A DNA stretch of 64,000 nucleotides from Cokeromyces recurvatus (Eukaryota > Mucoromycota > Mucoromycetes > Mucorales > Mucoraceae): contig NW_026251396.1 in NCBI RefSeq assembly GCF_025118155.1, positions 823,559 to 887,558 of the forward strand, in the 5' to 3' direction. The translations under genes and the position numbers were made by a program. Shown piece by piece: positions 48,893-60,772 of the stretch. How positions within the stretch are numbered: position 1 is the stretch's first letter; the number at the start of each line of letters is the position of its first letter. Under the pieces are notes generated by a model that saw only the letters and a list, made by a program, of their open reading frames with translations, was not told where the DNA came from and searched no databases.

Positions 48893-50608
48893 ATGTGTGA
48901 CTTGACAGATCCTCGAATCCTTGAAACATATACTGTCATTGTAGAGAATGGACCTACTAATTGGTAATAAAGAACTTTAATCAATAAACAAAATGTCGAG
49001 AAGAATCAAGAATGGAATTTACCTTGATATTTTCGTGTATTAATAAACTTACTTCATTATCATAGGCTTATTCTCGGTTATAATGATACAAGAGATGTTA
49101 TCTCGTTATATACAAAAGGCTCAGAAGGTATAAGGTAATAATAAAAAAAAAAAAGAAAGAAAGGGCTTCTGTTGTATATTACATTATTAGTCTGAGAATC
49201 AATAATTATAAATCTAAAATTAATGTTTTTTTTTAGTGAATTTTGTAATAATTTAAGTGATGAAGTTTTGTATGGCTTTTTTAGAATAGAAGATAGGTTT
49301 GTTTTAATCACATGGGTTCCTGAACAAGTTAGGTAAGTAATGCTTTATAATTAAATAGTATTGAAATAGTCTCTAATTTGATTTATATCCATTTCTTATA
49401 ATTAGTGGTGTTCGTAGAGGTATATAAAAATAAAAAGCATGATTGAAACACTATTAATTAATTTTTATTTTTATTTTATTTTTATTTTATTATATTTTAA
49501 AAGCACGAGCACTTGTTCATAGCAGATCTGTTGCCTCACTTTTAAAGTTACACGATGCTCAATTAACTGTATCTAACCAAAGTGATTTAAGTGAAGCTAA
49601 TATTCGTAATCGACTCAAATTGGGAGAAAATCAAGTACTATCTCGTAGATCATCCATCTCTGCCTCCCAAAAGGAACCTTCTCATCAGTTATCAACAAGT
49701 CCTATAAATCCTAGCTCTCTTTCTCTTCCTCCAGAAGAGAATCAGATACAACATGATGAATTTGTAGAAGCAAATGAAGATGTATTCTCTACTCCTCCTA
49801 CTACCATTTCTTCTGCTGTTACTGCTGCTGCCGCTGCTGCTGCTGCAGTCGCGATACCTTCACTATCAGGATCTGAAGAAGATATAAATGAATTAGAAAT
49901 ACAGAGACAGAAGGAGGAAGAAGAAGAAGAACAAGCTCGACTATTAATATTAAGGAAACAACAAGAAGAGGAGGAAGAGGAAAAGGCACGAAGAAGAAAG
50001 ATTGAGGAAGAAGAAAGAGAAGCTGCTGCTGCTGCTGAAGAGGAAGCGAAGAGAATTGCTGCTGAAGAGGAAGCAAAGAGAATTGCTGCTGAAGAGGAAG
50101 CGAAGAGAATTGCTGCTGAACAAGAAGCAAAGAGACTAGAAGAGGAAAGAATTTTGAGAGAAAAAATGGAAGCGGAGCGTTTAGCTGAAGAGAAGAGACT
50201 GTTACAGCAAAGATTATTAGAAGCAGAAAAAAATAAGGATATCATTCTTTCTGGCTTTATATCGATACAACCCAGCACAAGTCCTGTAAAGTATTTAGTT
50301 TTATATACAAGTAATTTTTTTTTTTACTTATCTTTATTCTTATTTTATTTATCTAGTTTTGGAGACGTTTTTATTTTATTATTAAGGGTAAATCAATGAC
50401 ATTTTATAGAGACGAATTAAGCTCCAAACCCATTATTATTTTGGATTTGAATAATGTTAAAAGATTAAGTAAGGTTAATATTGATATTGAAACCTTTGTT
50501 CCTAATGCTTTTGTTTTGGAAACACAACAAAATGGATTACATCAATTATATGCAGATGATAAAAAGAGCCTAGAGACTATTTTAACTGCACTTCAAACAG
50601 TTATATAA
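48893..50608 (+). CDS. ADF-homology (coactosin/drebrin-like) plus PH-domain protein
   Basis: Exons: 48893-48963, 49066-49134, 49237-49332, 49406-49419 (14 nt), 49504-50285 and 50357-50608, giving 427 residues. The N-terminal domain, starting MCDLTDPRILETYTVIVENG and including WLILGYN, GSEGIS and FVLITWVPEQV followed by RARALVHSRSVASLL, has the shape of an ADF-H actin-binding fold. The centre is a Glu/Ala/Lys/Arg-rich helix with 24-nt repeats encoding EEAKRIAA. The C-terminal about 100 residues (FWRRFYFIIKGKSMTFYRDE, TFVPNAFVLETQQNG) look like a PH domain. A link between the actin cytoskeleton and membrane lipid is inferred. Intron-rich at the 5' end. Confidence 0.75.
50038..50130 (+). repeat. 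24-nt coding repeat (EEEAKRIA-type)
   Basis: Tandem near-identical 24-base units within the ADF-H/PH gene, each encoding EEAKRIAA, with silent differences between copies. They extend the helical linker. Confidence 0.8.
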
Positions 50609-50684
50609 TAACTAATAGTAGCATTTTAATATTTATTACATAATTAATTCTAATAACCTATATTGTTTTTTTAAAAAAAAAAAA

Positions 50685-50734
50685 ATAAAAAAAATAAAAA
50701 AAAATAAAAAAAAATAAAAAAAAATAAAAAAAAA
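50685..50734 (+). repeat. (AAAAAAAAAT)n-like A-rich repeat
   Basis: Five repeats of an A-run followed by T downstream of the ADF-H/PH gene, probably in its 3' UTR or just beyond. Confidence 0.6.
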
Positions 50735-50831
50735 TGGCTTGAATAATGTAATAACTTCTGTATTAATATATGATGATGAATCTTTCTCTATTTTGTTTGG
50801 TTTTTCCTATTTAAATGTGATAAACTCTGTT

Positions 50832-52246
50832 CTAATAACACTCGATACTACTTTCTCTAAGTATTTTTTCGTCATCTTCTAATATCTTTTCTGAATGAGT
50901 GACTGTTTCATTTTTAGTTAATAATGAAGATGAAACTGTTGTTGTTGGATCACTTTTAGAATTATGTAAGAGTGCAACACCTGAACAGATTGTTAGAAAA
51001 CCGAATACACAAGTTACAATAGCTACTGGAGAGGCTTGAAATCCACGATAAAGAACGATTGAACTAACGATTGTCATTGTAGTAAATATTACATAATAAG
51101 TAGGAGTGACCAAGGCAGTATTAAATAAGTTTAGTGCCTTATTCAAGTAAACAATCTGTGTCAAAAGTGTAACAACTGTTATACCCAGAACAATATAAAT
51201 AAACCAATGAGTAAATTGATTGTCTCCGGTCGTGATTGAATGAACAATTGCAAAGCCTAAGCCTTGTGTGAATACAACGGATAGAGAGCCTATAAGTGAA
51301 CAGATAGTAATATATATCAACATATTCTTCTTTCCCCATCTTGGTCCACAGTAAAAGATTAAGAAAAGGGAAAAAAGGATAGCTAAACCAGCATAGATAA
51401 GAAATCCTTGTAATAAATGATATTAATAAAGGAGAATAGTGCGTGTAAAATGATATATAGATAAATCGTACCAATGGATATTACTAAACTTTTAAATGTT
51501 TCAATCGTTGAATCTGCTGAACTTTGCTCTGGTGCATGTAATATAATCATCACTGCTCCTAAAATACACTGTAAACATCCTATTTTGCCCTGAAAACTGA
51601 GTCGTTCTTTTAAAAATATAGAAGAGAGTACAGCGCTAAAATAATAATAATAATAATGAGCAATATGATTTCACTAAAACCAATTGAACAAAACACAGAA
51701 TAGTTGCTGGTACATACCTGATTACAACAGCAAGTGCACCTAAAGGAGTTACTAGAATGGCTTGTGTAAAAGCATATGCAATGAAATTACATAACTCTCC
51801 GACAATCACTATATTTTATATACAAGAAATGATTATTATTATTTAATTAATTTTTTTTTTTTTTTTTTTTTTTTACTTACTTAAAATCATTCCTGTCCAC
51901 CACATCGTTGATTTTAAATAACTATATCCTTCACCAGCAATGCCGCCTTTCATTTTATTGAAAAAAGTTAATCATCTTGTTCATAATACATATATATGCT
52001 GCATATTACCTGATCGTTCAATAGATTGTAAAAGACCTTTTTTCTTAAATACAAAACTACTACCGATGAACAAACCTATAGTTCATGAATATTCCAAAAG
52101 AAAATAAAACATGTGCATTTATTATATAACTATGTACCACTAGCAATAGCTAAAGTAACGCCTATTCCTTTATAGAGTCCTGCTTGATCTCCTGTGTTAT
52201 CTGATATTGAAAATGGATTTACTGTGTCGTTAGTAGTTGAACTCAT
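50832..52246 (-). CDS. NIPA-type magnesium transporter
   Basis: Six minus-strand exons: 52246-52138, 52075-52010, 51946-51881, 51808-51718, 51635-51472 and 51406-50832, giving 356 residues with about nine membrane helices. The family blocks are clear: GLFIGSSFVFKKKGLLQS, GEGYSYLKSTMWWTGMILM, GELCNFIAYAFTQAILVTPL, SAVLSSIFLKERLSFQGKIG and FNTALVTPTYYVIFTTMTIV. NIPA-like proteins carry Mg2+ (some other divalent cations) at the plasma membrane or endosomes. The C-terminal tail is short and acidic. Exons are small and all phases close. It is divergent from RPS3. Confidence 0.92.
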
Positions 52247-52800
52247 ATTGAGAAACAAAATATATTTTAAAAGAAAAAAAAAAAGAAAGAAAGCCAATAA
52301 ATGAAAGAAAAGAAAAGAAACTAAATATTAAGTCTAAAACTTTGTGTTGTGCATAAAGTTAGTAAAGTGAATACATATGTGGCTGATTAGAAAAAAAAAA
52401 CAAATCGACAAGATACAAGTTCTAAAAATACCCTGATTTATTACGTAAAAGAAAAAAAAAGACAAAATTCTTAATTCCTTAGTTATTATTTTAACTAGAA
52501 TTGTTTTACATTGAAGAATGTTGTAATATAGAGAAGAACCTTTTTCAAACCTTTGTAGTGGAACCTTTTCATGTTATGAGTTATTTTTTGAACGGTAATT
52601 ACATTCTGGGGGTTTTTTTTTTCATTGTTTCTAGTCCGGTCCGGAGAACTTTTTATAAACTATGAGGGGTTATTATCTAAAAAGTTTTAATCACAAATCT
52701 AGAAGTGAGGGAGGAGGAGGGGAAAGCATCGAAAAGGTGTAGGAGACCTTAAAGAATGAAGAAGCAGGGCCAATGATGAGCCCCTCCTCTTTCAAAAATC
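52247..52800. promoter_or_regulatory. divergent promoter, NIPA-like / RPS3
   Basis: Holds TCCGGTCCGGA (52634-52644), about 157 bp upstream of the RPS3 ATG, in otherwise AT-rich sequence. Purine-rich sequence lies between it and the start. Confidence 0.45.
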
Positions 52801-54007
52801 ATGGCTGCCCAAATTTCTAAAAAGAGAAAGGTAATATAAAAATAAAGATGGACAGATGGATGGACGATTTATAAGGGAGATAAATTATATCATATAGAAA
52901 AGAAAAAAAAAAAAAAGAGGAATTATGAGATTAAAATTAAAACGAGAAAGAGAGAGAAAAAAATGGCAATAAGCATTCCTATAATTCAAATTTACTAACT
53001 TATTCTTATTTAAACACTATAGTTCGTAAGTATTTGACAACTACAAAAATGGGGTTTATATACAATACAAATGGACATAATTTGACATGGAATTGGATTT
53101 ATATAAATGTATATATTATGTTTATGATTAGGTTGCTGACGGTGTTTTTTATGCTGAACTTAATGAGTTCTTCACCCGTGAACTTGCTGAAGATGGCTAT
53201 GCTGGTGTTGAAGTTCGTGTTACTCCTGCTCGTACTGAGTAAGTTTGAGAAGATGTTTGAGATTAAACAAAAAGTCGAATGAATATCGTGAATAATCAAG
53301 CTAATCAGTCTTTTTATATATAACTTTATTTAAACAAAAAAAAAAGAATCATCATTCGTGCTACACACACTCAAAATGTTCTCGGCGAAAAAGGTCGTCG
53401 TATTCGTGAATTAACTACTCTTGTTCAAAAGCGTTTCAAGTTCCCTGATAATGGTGTTGAACTTTATGCTGAACGTGTTCAAAACCGTGGTCTTTGTGCT
53501 ATCGCTCAATGTGAGTCAGTTAAATTTAAGCTTCTCAATGGTTTGGCTGTCCGTCGGTAAGTAATATTAGAATAATAAATAAATAAATAACTTTTTTATT
53601 TATTTTATTTTATTTTATTTTATAGTGCCTGTTATGGTGTTGTCCGTTTTGTTATGGAATCTGGTGCTAAGGGTTGTGAGGTTGTTGTCTCTGGTAAGGT
53701 TCGTGCTGCTCGTGCTAAGGCTATGAAGTTTGCTGATGGTTTTATGATTCACTCTGGTAACCCTGCTCGTGACTTTATCACCACAGCTGTTCGTCATGTT
53801 GATTTGCGTCAAGGTGTTTTGGGTATCAAGGTTAAGATTATGTTGGATAGTGACCCCACCGGTCGTAATGGTCCTAAGCAAACTCTTCCTGATATTGTTA
53901 CTATTCTTGAACCTAAGGAAGATGTTACCATCCTTGAACCTTCTGTTCAAGACTTTGAACCCGCGGCACCTACTATCACCGAACCTGCTGCTATTGAAGC
54001 ACAATAG
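52801..54007 (+). CDS. RPS3: 40S ribosomal protein S3 (uS3) with a 3-nt micro-exon
   Basis: Exons: 52801-52830, 53023-53025 (TTC only), 53132-53238, 53347-53556 and 53626-54007, giving 243 residues. The start [10 protein letters not shown] joins [37 protein letters not shown] and then [20 protein letters not shown], all matching uS3. The single Phe codon of the conserved KRKFVADG is supplied by a three-base exon lying between TATAG and GTAAGT. Skipping it would delete that Phe without a frameshift. The KH domain ([10 protein letters not shown]) is intact and the C-terminus is Glu/Pro-rich. uS3 sits at the mRNA entry tunnel of the 40S subunit and has a role in DNA repair in some species. Confidence 0.95.
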
Positions 54008-54458
54008 TTTTTTTTTTTTTTTCTGGTCTTTTTTTATTATTATTTTATTATTATTATTATTATTAAAAATTTACACATTTATTATTGTTTCTTTGCCCTT
54101 TTGTTTATTTTAATGATTTATTTAAAAAAGAAATAAAACTGCTTAATTTGTCAGAGTCAAATTTACTACGCCTATTTTTATGGAAGGAAGAAATGATGCT
54201 TTGGAGTGTCAAATATGTATGATTTTAATGAAATATCGTTGAACTATTAATAAAACAAAAAATGATATATATTTTAGCATATCTGATGATCTCCTTTTAC
54301 ATAATATGCACAGATGATAAAAAGTAGGACTTTTTTTTTTCAACTACTTATAAGTCTTTTTTATTTTATTTTTCTTCTCTTTTATTACCTTTTCTTTTTT
54401 TTTTTTTTTTTCTTTTGAAGGACAAGAGAAAGGATACTATATCAACAACAATAACAAA
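54008..54458. other. intergenic between RPS3 and the acidic coiled-coil gene
   Basis: T-rich with (ATT)n runs. Nothing recognised. Confidence 0.5.
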
Positions 54459-55004
54459 ATGAATTCATCACCGTCATTAACGATTGTCTCTTCAGTCTTA
54501 TTTCCGTATCATGCAGAAGAATCACTTGTAAAGAGAAGAAAAATAGGTACACAAACATTACCAGGCGCATGGATAGAAGACAGTGATAATAAAGATAGTA
54601 CTGAAGAAGAAGACGAAAACTCTATACCAACTATTTTTGATAAACCACACCAATTGACAATTTCTTATCAACAAAATAATATTGTAACTTCTGCTAATGC
54701 AAGAGAAGAAGATATTGAACTCTTAAAAAATACGATTGCGAATCTTAGAAAAGAAAAGGAAAGATTAGAGGAAACAAACGATATTGTTAAAAGAAATATT
54801 CAAATCGTTGCGAGAAAAAGGTTATTAGCACAATCATCAGTAAATAGCACTAAAAAAAATAAAGCGAAAACTACAACTACTAGTGACAATGATGATGATG
54901 ATGATGATGATATCTATATTGTAGTACAAAGTGATTTTATACCAACTGAAGAAGAGTTAAAAGCAGCTGGTTTAGATGGTTGGGAATGGATATCTGCATA
55001 CTAG
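54459..55004 (+). CDS. uncharacterised acidic coiled-coil protein, 181 aa
   Basis: Single-exon ORF with ATG in a favourable purine-rich context (AACAAAATG). Not recognised as a known family. Visible features: a basic patch VKRRKIGTQTLPGAWIED (about 24-41), an acidic stretch TEEEDEN, a heptad-like helix LRKEKERLEETNDIVKRNIQ (about 96-115), a run of seven Asp (142-148) and a C-terminus ending GLDGWEWISAY. The Trp-containing tail might be a docking peptide. No signal peptide or membrane segment. It could be nuclear or cytosolic. Codon use is like its neighbours, so it is probably a real gene rather than a chance ORF. Confidence 0.5.
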   Translation: MNSSPSLTIVSSVLFPYHAEESLVKRRKIGTQTLPGAWIEDSDNKDSTEEEDENSIPTIFDKPHQLTISYQQNNIVTSANAREEDIELLKNTIANLRKEKERLEETNDIVKRNIQIVARKRLLAQSSVNSTKKNKAKTTTTSDNDDDDDDDIYIVVQSDFIPTEEELKAAGLDGWEWISAY

Positions 55005-56721
55005 AAACATATATGCTGCTATACAATGATGACCTATATAAACTTTATTACAATATATATATATGTATATATGATACACATATCACGGGAAGGGGAGAGT
55101 TTTATTATTATTATTATTATTGTTACTGCTTAATAGATTTATTAAGTATCTTCTGTCTCAGACTTAGTCAAACTCAAGCTAATTTATTTCTGATGAAACT
55201 CTCACAGAAAAATATGTAGAAAATACTTGTCTCGGTAACAATAAAGACTTTTAATGTTCAATAAAATTGTCTTTAATAAGCATTCATAAATAGGATCATA
55301 AGTACTTGAAAGCATGACCAGATTAAATAACATATTTATTATAAATGGCCCGAGTAATATTAGTGCATTAGTATTTGAGCCTATCTCCTCATATATCAAA
55401 TTAAAATATATCCTCTGGAAAAAAAAAACACACACACACACATTGGCTTTAATAATAGTATGAAATATATCAAATAAAAGATACAAGTAAAGTATTTTTG
55501 AGGCTAGTTTTGTTAAGGATCAATATAAAACTAAAGAATTTAAAACTATTGAAGAAATACAAAGTATATTTGTGTTATTTAAGCATTGATTATTTTCTCT
55601 TTGATCTACAGACAATTTCTGGTACAATTTTTATGATTTGTAATCTACCCCTTAACTTTAATATATCTTTTTTTTTTCTTTTTTGCCAAGTTGATAGTAG
55701 TAGGTATAGGTAATCATTACTTTTAAAAATGTTTGTATTATTTTATTGTACTTACTCGTACTTGGTCATTATTACGGCTCTAATCCACGTTGTATGCTTA
55801 TACTGCTTATGATCATACATGTAAAATTATCTATTGTTTATTGTAAATGTATGTTTAACTATAGCATCAATAAAAGGTAAATAAGCTACCTCTTTTATTC
55901 ATTTTTCCAAGATATATGAAATACAATTTAATTTTATTAATGATACTTTTTTTTATCAATAGGATTATTCAGAATGAATTAGCGTCAACTATTCATATAG
56001 GCTTCATTATTCAAGTTCTCGCTTTTATATATTTTGTGTATGTTAATAAGGGCATAAGCCTGTTTACTGTATGATGATTTCTAGTAGATAGGAAAAGAAA
56101 GAAAAAGAATATCCCAATTCATTCCAGATTGGCTCTGATATTATCATTATGCTTTTTAGCTACTTTTTTTTTTTTTATGAAAGGATTTTGCAAATCTCTA
56201 GTGCATAATATAAATGATATGTAACCAATAAAATAATTATAAGCATGTGATATAAACCTACCTGTGAATTTAAATACTTATTAGCACTAACTAGGGTACA
56301 AATATACACCTTTATACAATGTGAAGAAGTAACTTTATAGAAAAAGATCAAAGATAGATCGTTTGAAGATATAAATAATTGAACTAAAATGATTGGCATA
56401 CAATTACTAAAAGGATAGTAGAAATACTGTAGATACTCGTAATGAATACAAATTCTGTCAGAAAAAAAAAAGCTATTGTGTCTAACAATGAGCGGTACAA
56501 ATGCTATCTTTATAAATATACCTATTCGTTATTTACATCTTTTATTGGTATATTATATAGTGCGAATATTATTTTTTTTTTTTTTTTTGAATTATAGTTT
56601 CCCACATGGATTTCTCATTGGCTTTTATATTGCTTTGTTATATTCTTCTTCTTTTTTTTTTCCTTTTTTTTTTTTAAGCAGAAAAAGAGGAAAAGAAGAG
56701 AATTCTTAAAATAATATCCAT
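55005..56721. other. 1.7-kb intergenic region upstream of the hydrolase pair
   Basis: AT-rich. An ORF at 55202-55486 (minus) has hydrophobic stretches (NALILLGPFIINMLFNLVM) but no start context or family match. Nothing else seen. Confidence 0.45.
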
Positions 56722-57876
56722 ATGTTTTCGAAATCTTTCAAGTGGTTTATAGCAGTCTTAATTTCTTCATTTATAATTATGAAAAGGAGTCAACATGAGC
56801 AAATCACATTAGGATCTCTTTCGGGACATCCTTCTGACATTTATACACCTGATTATTATGCTAATGGCACATATTTAGAGCTACCATTTGGAACAATGCG
56901 TTATTGGCTCTTTGGGAATGAAAGAGGTAATCAAGTTGTTCTTATTCATGGTCTTTCAACAGGCTCTGCTGTTTATGTCAAGTTAGCAAAAGATTTAGTA
57001 AGTAATTTCTTTTATATATTGTGTACAGATGGTTTTTTTTTTTTAAAAAAAAAACACACACACACACACACATATTTTGATAGGCCGATAATGGTCATCA
57101 TGTATTAGTCTATGATTTATATGGTAGAGGATACTCTGATGCGCCTCCTGTAAATTATAATGAAGCACTCTATAGTTCACAACTAGCTATGCTTTTACAG
57201 AAAGTAGGTTGGAGTAATACAGATGTGATTGGTCTTTCATTAGGCGGTGCTATTGCTACCTCATTTGCTTCGTTTTATCCAGAGATGGTAAAGAGATTGG
57301 TATTGATTGCACCTGCTGGTATTATGCAGGATAAAGATATGCCTACCCTATTAAAATTACTTATGCCACTTGCTTCTCAACACTTTATTACAAGCCAACC
57401 TTATATTCGTCCTTTATTTATGTCAGCTGTAAAGCGATTTGCTAAATCAACTCGCTATGCTCAGTCAGGACTGGAAAAGGATACAGAAGAGATTATATCA
57501 AATATGACCCAGATTGCATTTCATCAGTTTCTGTATCATCCTGGATATTTTAAAGCCGTTTTACGTACCGTAGTTGACTTTCCTTTTACTGGTTTGAGAG
57601 AAAGATTTAAAAGAGTGGGTGAACAAAAAGAAATATCCGTTTTGATGATTTGGGGAGATAAAGACACTGTAAACCCGTGTATTAAATACCTGTTATTTAC
57701 TCTTTAATTAACTTGACCTTTTTATATAGACCGTTCCTTTCTATCACAGTGAAGAAGCAAAAAGGTTACTACCTAATGCTAAAATGATGGTTTATAAAGA
57801 TCAGGGACATGATGTATTACTTACAAAATGGAAATCTGTTAATGCTAATATAATAAATTTCCTTACAATCAGATAA
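56722..57876 (+). CDS. alpha/beta hydrolase, tandem copy 1
   Basis: Exons 56722-56997, 57084-57668 and 57730-57876 give 335 residues. An N-terminal hydrophobic segment (WFIAVLISSFIIM) looks like a signal anchor. The fold is clear: VVLIHGLSTG (oxyanion HG), YDLYGRGYSDAPP, the nucleophile elbow GLSLGG with Ser144, IWGDKD for the acid residue and DQGHDVLL for the catalytic His. Similar to monoacylglycerol-lipase or ABHD-type esterases in the membrane; the substrate is unknown. It has a close paralogue immediately downstream (58361-59449) with the same length and most motifs. Intron 1 contains T12A10 and a CA repeat. Confidence 0.85.
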
Positions 57877-58197
57877 ACTTAATATAAACATAAGTGTATT
57901 TCATACCATGTTTATACCTTTCGATCAGTCAGGAAAAAAAAATGGCTTGACTTTATATACAAGTTTACCAACATATATAGGGGAAAATTAGCTTTTAATA
58001 GAAAGTATGTATAAATTTATGAAATAAATAGTAGTTGAACACAAGATATAAACAGGTATGCTTTCATGATTGAATAAAAAAAATGATATTTACTATTGCT
58101 CTATACCACTTTAGTACTTTAACAATAATTTTTATGATGTATTACTAGGTTTTTTAATAATTTATCCAACTAAGAATTATAATATTTGATTCAATAG

Positions 58198-58240
<43 letters not shown>

Positions 58241-58360
58241 CTTTTTATCTTCTTCTTCTTTTTTTTTTCATTAGAGTATAAAAAGGAGAGATGAATATAA
58301 AATACAAATTATATCTTTTCTGTATTTCTTTCTTGATCATTAAAAATTTATATATTTATA
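57877..58360. other. intergenic between the tandem hydrolases, with A41
   Basis: Contains a run of 41 A (58198-58238) followed by a TC/T-rich leader of the second hydrolase. No gene. Confidence 0.55.
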
Positions 58361-59449
58361 ATGGAAGTGTTATTAACGGTAGTTAAATGGACATGTATAG
58401 CTTTAGTTATAACTATGATTTATAGTGCTAGTAAATCACAAAGCACTTTACCATCACTTGAAGTTGATCCTCATGATATTTATACCCCTGATTTTTACCC
58501 TAATGGCAGTTATTTAGAATTACCTTTGGGCAGAATGCGATATTGGTTGTTTGGTAACTCGAGCGGGAAGCGTGTTGTTCTGATTCATGGTATCTCCACA
58601 GGATCTGTTGTTTATGAAAAGTTAGCAAGATATTTAGCAAAAGAAAAAGGGCATTATGTTCTTATTTATGATATTTGGGGGAGAGGTTATACACAAGCTC
58701 CTCCTGTTACTTATGATGAGGCACTCTATACTTCACAACTAGCTATGCTTTTACAAAAGGTAGGATGGACTAAAACTGATATTATTGGAGTTTCTCTTGG
58801 CGGGGCTATTGCCACTTCTTTTACAGCTTATTATCCTGAGATGGTCAAGAAGCTTATATTGATCGCACCTGCAGGTCTTTTGGATGAAAAGAAAGATATG
58901 CCATTCATTTCCAAATTATTTCGCTTACCTTATGTCTATCAGTTTCTTGTAAATCAAACATGGTTACGTGGATGGATGTTATTAAATATAGAACGATTCG
59001 CAAAGTCAACTCGTTTGACTCAAAACAATTTAGATAAAGAAGCACAAGAACAGAGTATTAAAATTACTAAAGTGGCTACTTATCAATTTGTACATCATTC
59101 TGGACTTATTAGAGCCTTTGCTGGTACTATTGCTGCTTATCCACTAACAGGCTTAGATGAAAGATATAAGAAAGTAGGTAAACAACAGGATAGCAACGTT
59201 TTATTAATTTGGGGTGGTAAAGATAAGGTAAAGATAAGTTTTTTATATAAACACATATTATAGTAGTACTCATCTTTAATAAAAAAAAAAAAAAAAAAAA
59301 AAAAATAGACATGTCCCTACTATCCTGAAAAGACCAAAAAATTACTTCCTAAGGCTCGATTGGCGTTTTATAAAGAGGAAGGGCATGACATACTTAATGC
59401 TCAATGGAAATCAGTACATGAAGCCATTGAAAATTTTCTCGTTTCGTAA
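58361..59449 (+). CDS. alpha/beta hydrolase, tandem copy 2
   Basis: Two exons, 58361-59227 and 59309-59449, give 335 residues, exactly as long as copy 1. Shared sequence includes DIYTPDFYPNGSYLELPLG, RMRYWLFGN, VVLIHGISTGS, DIWGRGYTQAPP, GVSLGGAIATSF, IWGGKDK and EEGHDILNAQWKS. The catalytic Ser, Asp and His are kept. The intron after IWGGKDK coincides with intron 2 of copy 1. The first intron of copy 1 has no counterpart here, so an intron was gained or lost after duplication. The N-terminal hydrophobic helix differs. The putative role is as for copy 1. Confidence 0.87.
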
Positions 59450-59485
59450 AAAAAAAAAAGGTAAGCACATTTGTATATTTATTAC

Positions 59486-60518
59486 TTATGTACAGGGCTT
59501 GCTTAATAACTCATAATCAAATTGCTTTGCTTTGTAACGTGGTAGGCAAGCACCAGGAGATATTTCATCTAATGTAAACCTGTATACATTTTAAAAATAA
59601 ATAAACATGAGTATTTCAAATAAAATCAAATTTACCCTAACTTGTCTGTATAAAAACGGAAGGCTCCTTTATTGGCTATATTATTCATTATTAGTACACA
59701 TAAAATACATGTATAAATATTTATATTTATACAAACCCTTAAATACAGTTAACATCACTTTATCCATTTTCCAGAATGAACCAATTTTACTTAATAAATT
59801 CATTAAAAATTCACCTAAACCTCTATTCCTTGCATTTTCCATTAATTGAATTTCGTAACAATACGCACAATTAGCTGTAACATCATCATCCATTGTTTCC
59901 TCTTGTACCATTTGAAAGGATAGAAATCCTTTTAAATCATTTGGATCTGTACTGGACCTTGCAATCAGATATCGAGTTTGAGGTGTAAGCATTTCCTTTC
60001 TTTTTCCTTGATCACTCCAACCATCATTTGATTTGTTGTACCTGAAATATACAGTACCTTAGTTTTTTTTTTCGCGTATTTGATTTTTATTTACATGTCA
60101 TATAAGTTGCTTTTCACCAATTGAAAAGTCCATTCTCGAAGTTGATCAGGTAGATCGTCAACATGGTAATAATCTATAACGAGATCAAAGTCTTTCCTTT
60201 TATATATATATATATCTGTTCTCATTAATATATGTATAATAACAAGTTTGTTTTTATATTTATTAATATACTTTTTATAGGTAATGGGTGTATCCATAAA
60301 ACAAATGAGATTCTTTTCCTACAATAAAAATACATGTATATATTATTATCATATGTTGCAATTATCATTGTCATTCTTACTTTATTCACCCGATCAAGAA
60401 GACTATTTTCTTTCATCTAAATATAATAAAATGAGAAAAAATATGAACTACATCCGAAAAAAAAAAAAAAAATCTTCTTTCTATATCTTTTTTTTTTAAC
60501 TACCTTATAAACTGGCAT
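59486..60518 (-). CDS. NAA40: N-alpha-acetyltransferase 40 (NatD, histone H4/H2A N-terminal acetyltransferase)
   Basis: Seven minus-strand exons: 60518-60504 (15 nt), 60416-60381, 60318-60272, 60196-60095, 60041-59737, 59675-59636 and 59579-59486, giving 212 residues. Diagnostic blocks: LVKSNLYDMYNKSNDGWSDQ, KRKEMLTPQTRYLIARS, NCAYCYEIQL, then ARNRGLGEFLMNLL (acetyl-CoA loop) and KVMLTVFKANKGAFRFYTDK, ending GFTLDEISPGACLPRYK. These match NatD, which acetylates the serine at the start of histone H4 and H2A. Exons are short and all junction phases close. The third exon uses donor GTATAT rather than a downstream GTTATT because only the first keeps the frame. It is divergent from SEC72 with about 254 bp between starts. 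Confidence 0.85.
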
Positions 60519-60772
60519 ATTTGAAATAATGGAGCAAATAAAACAAGAACGAACTTATAATAATATAAGTGGTGTTCAAGAAGGCTCTGTTTGATGAGTC
60601 CAAAAATAAAATAAAATAAAATAAAAAAAAAATTAAAAAGGTTTCACAATTGTATTAGGAGCAGCGAATTAGAAATATACACAACAATTATTATCTCTTT
60701 CTCTATCTCTCTCTCTCTCTCTTTTTTTTTTCGTTTAGTTTACCATCTTTTTAATTAAATTGGGATTTAGAG

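Noticed and set aside
55202..55486. Minus-strand hydrophobic ORF of 94 residues
   Set aside because: Could be a fragment of a membrane protein but shows no recognisable motif, intron or promoter; not supported.
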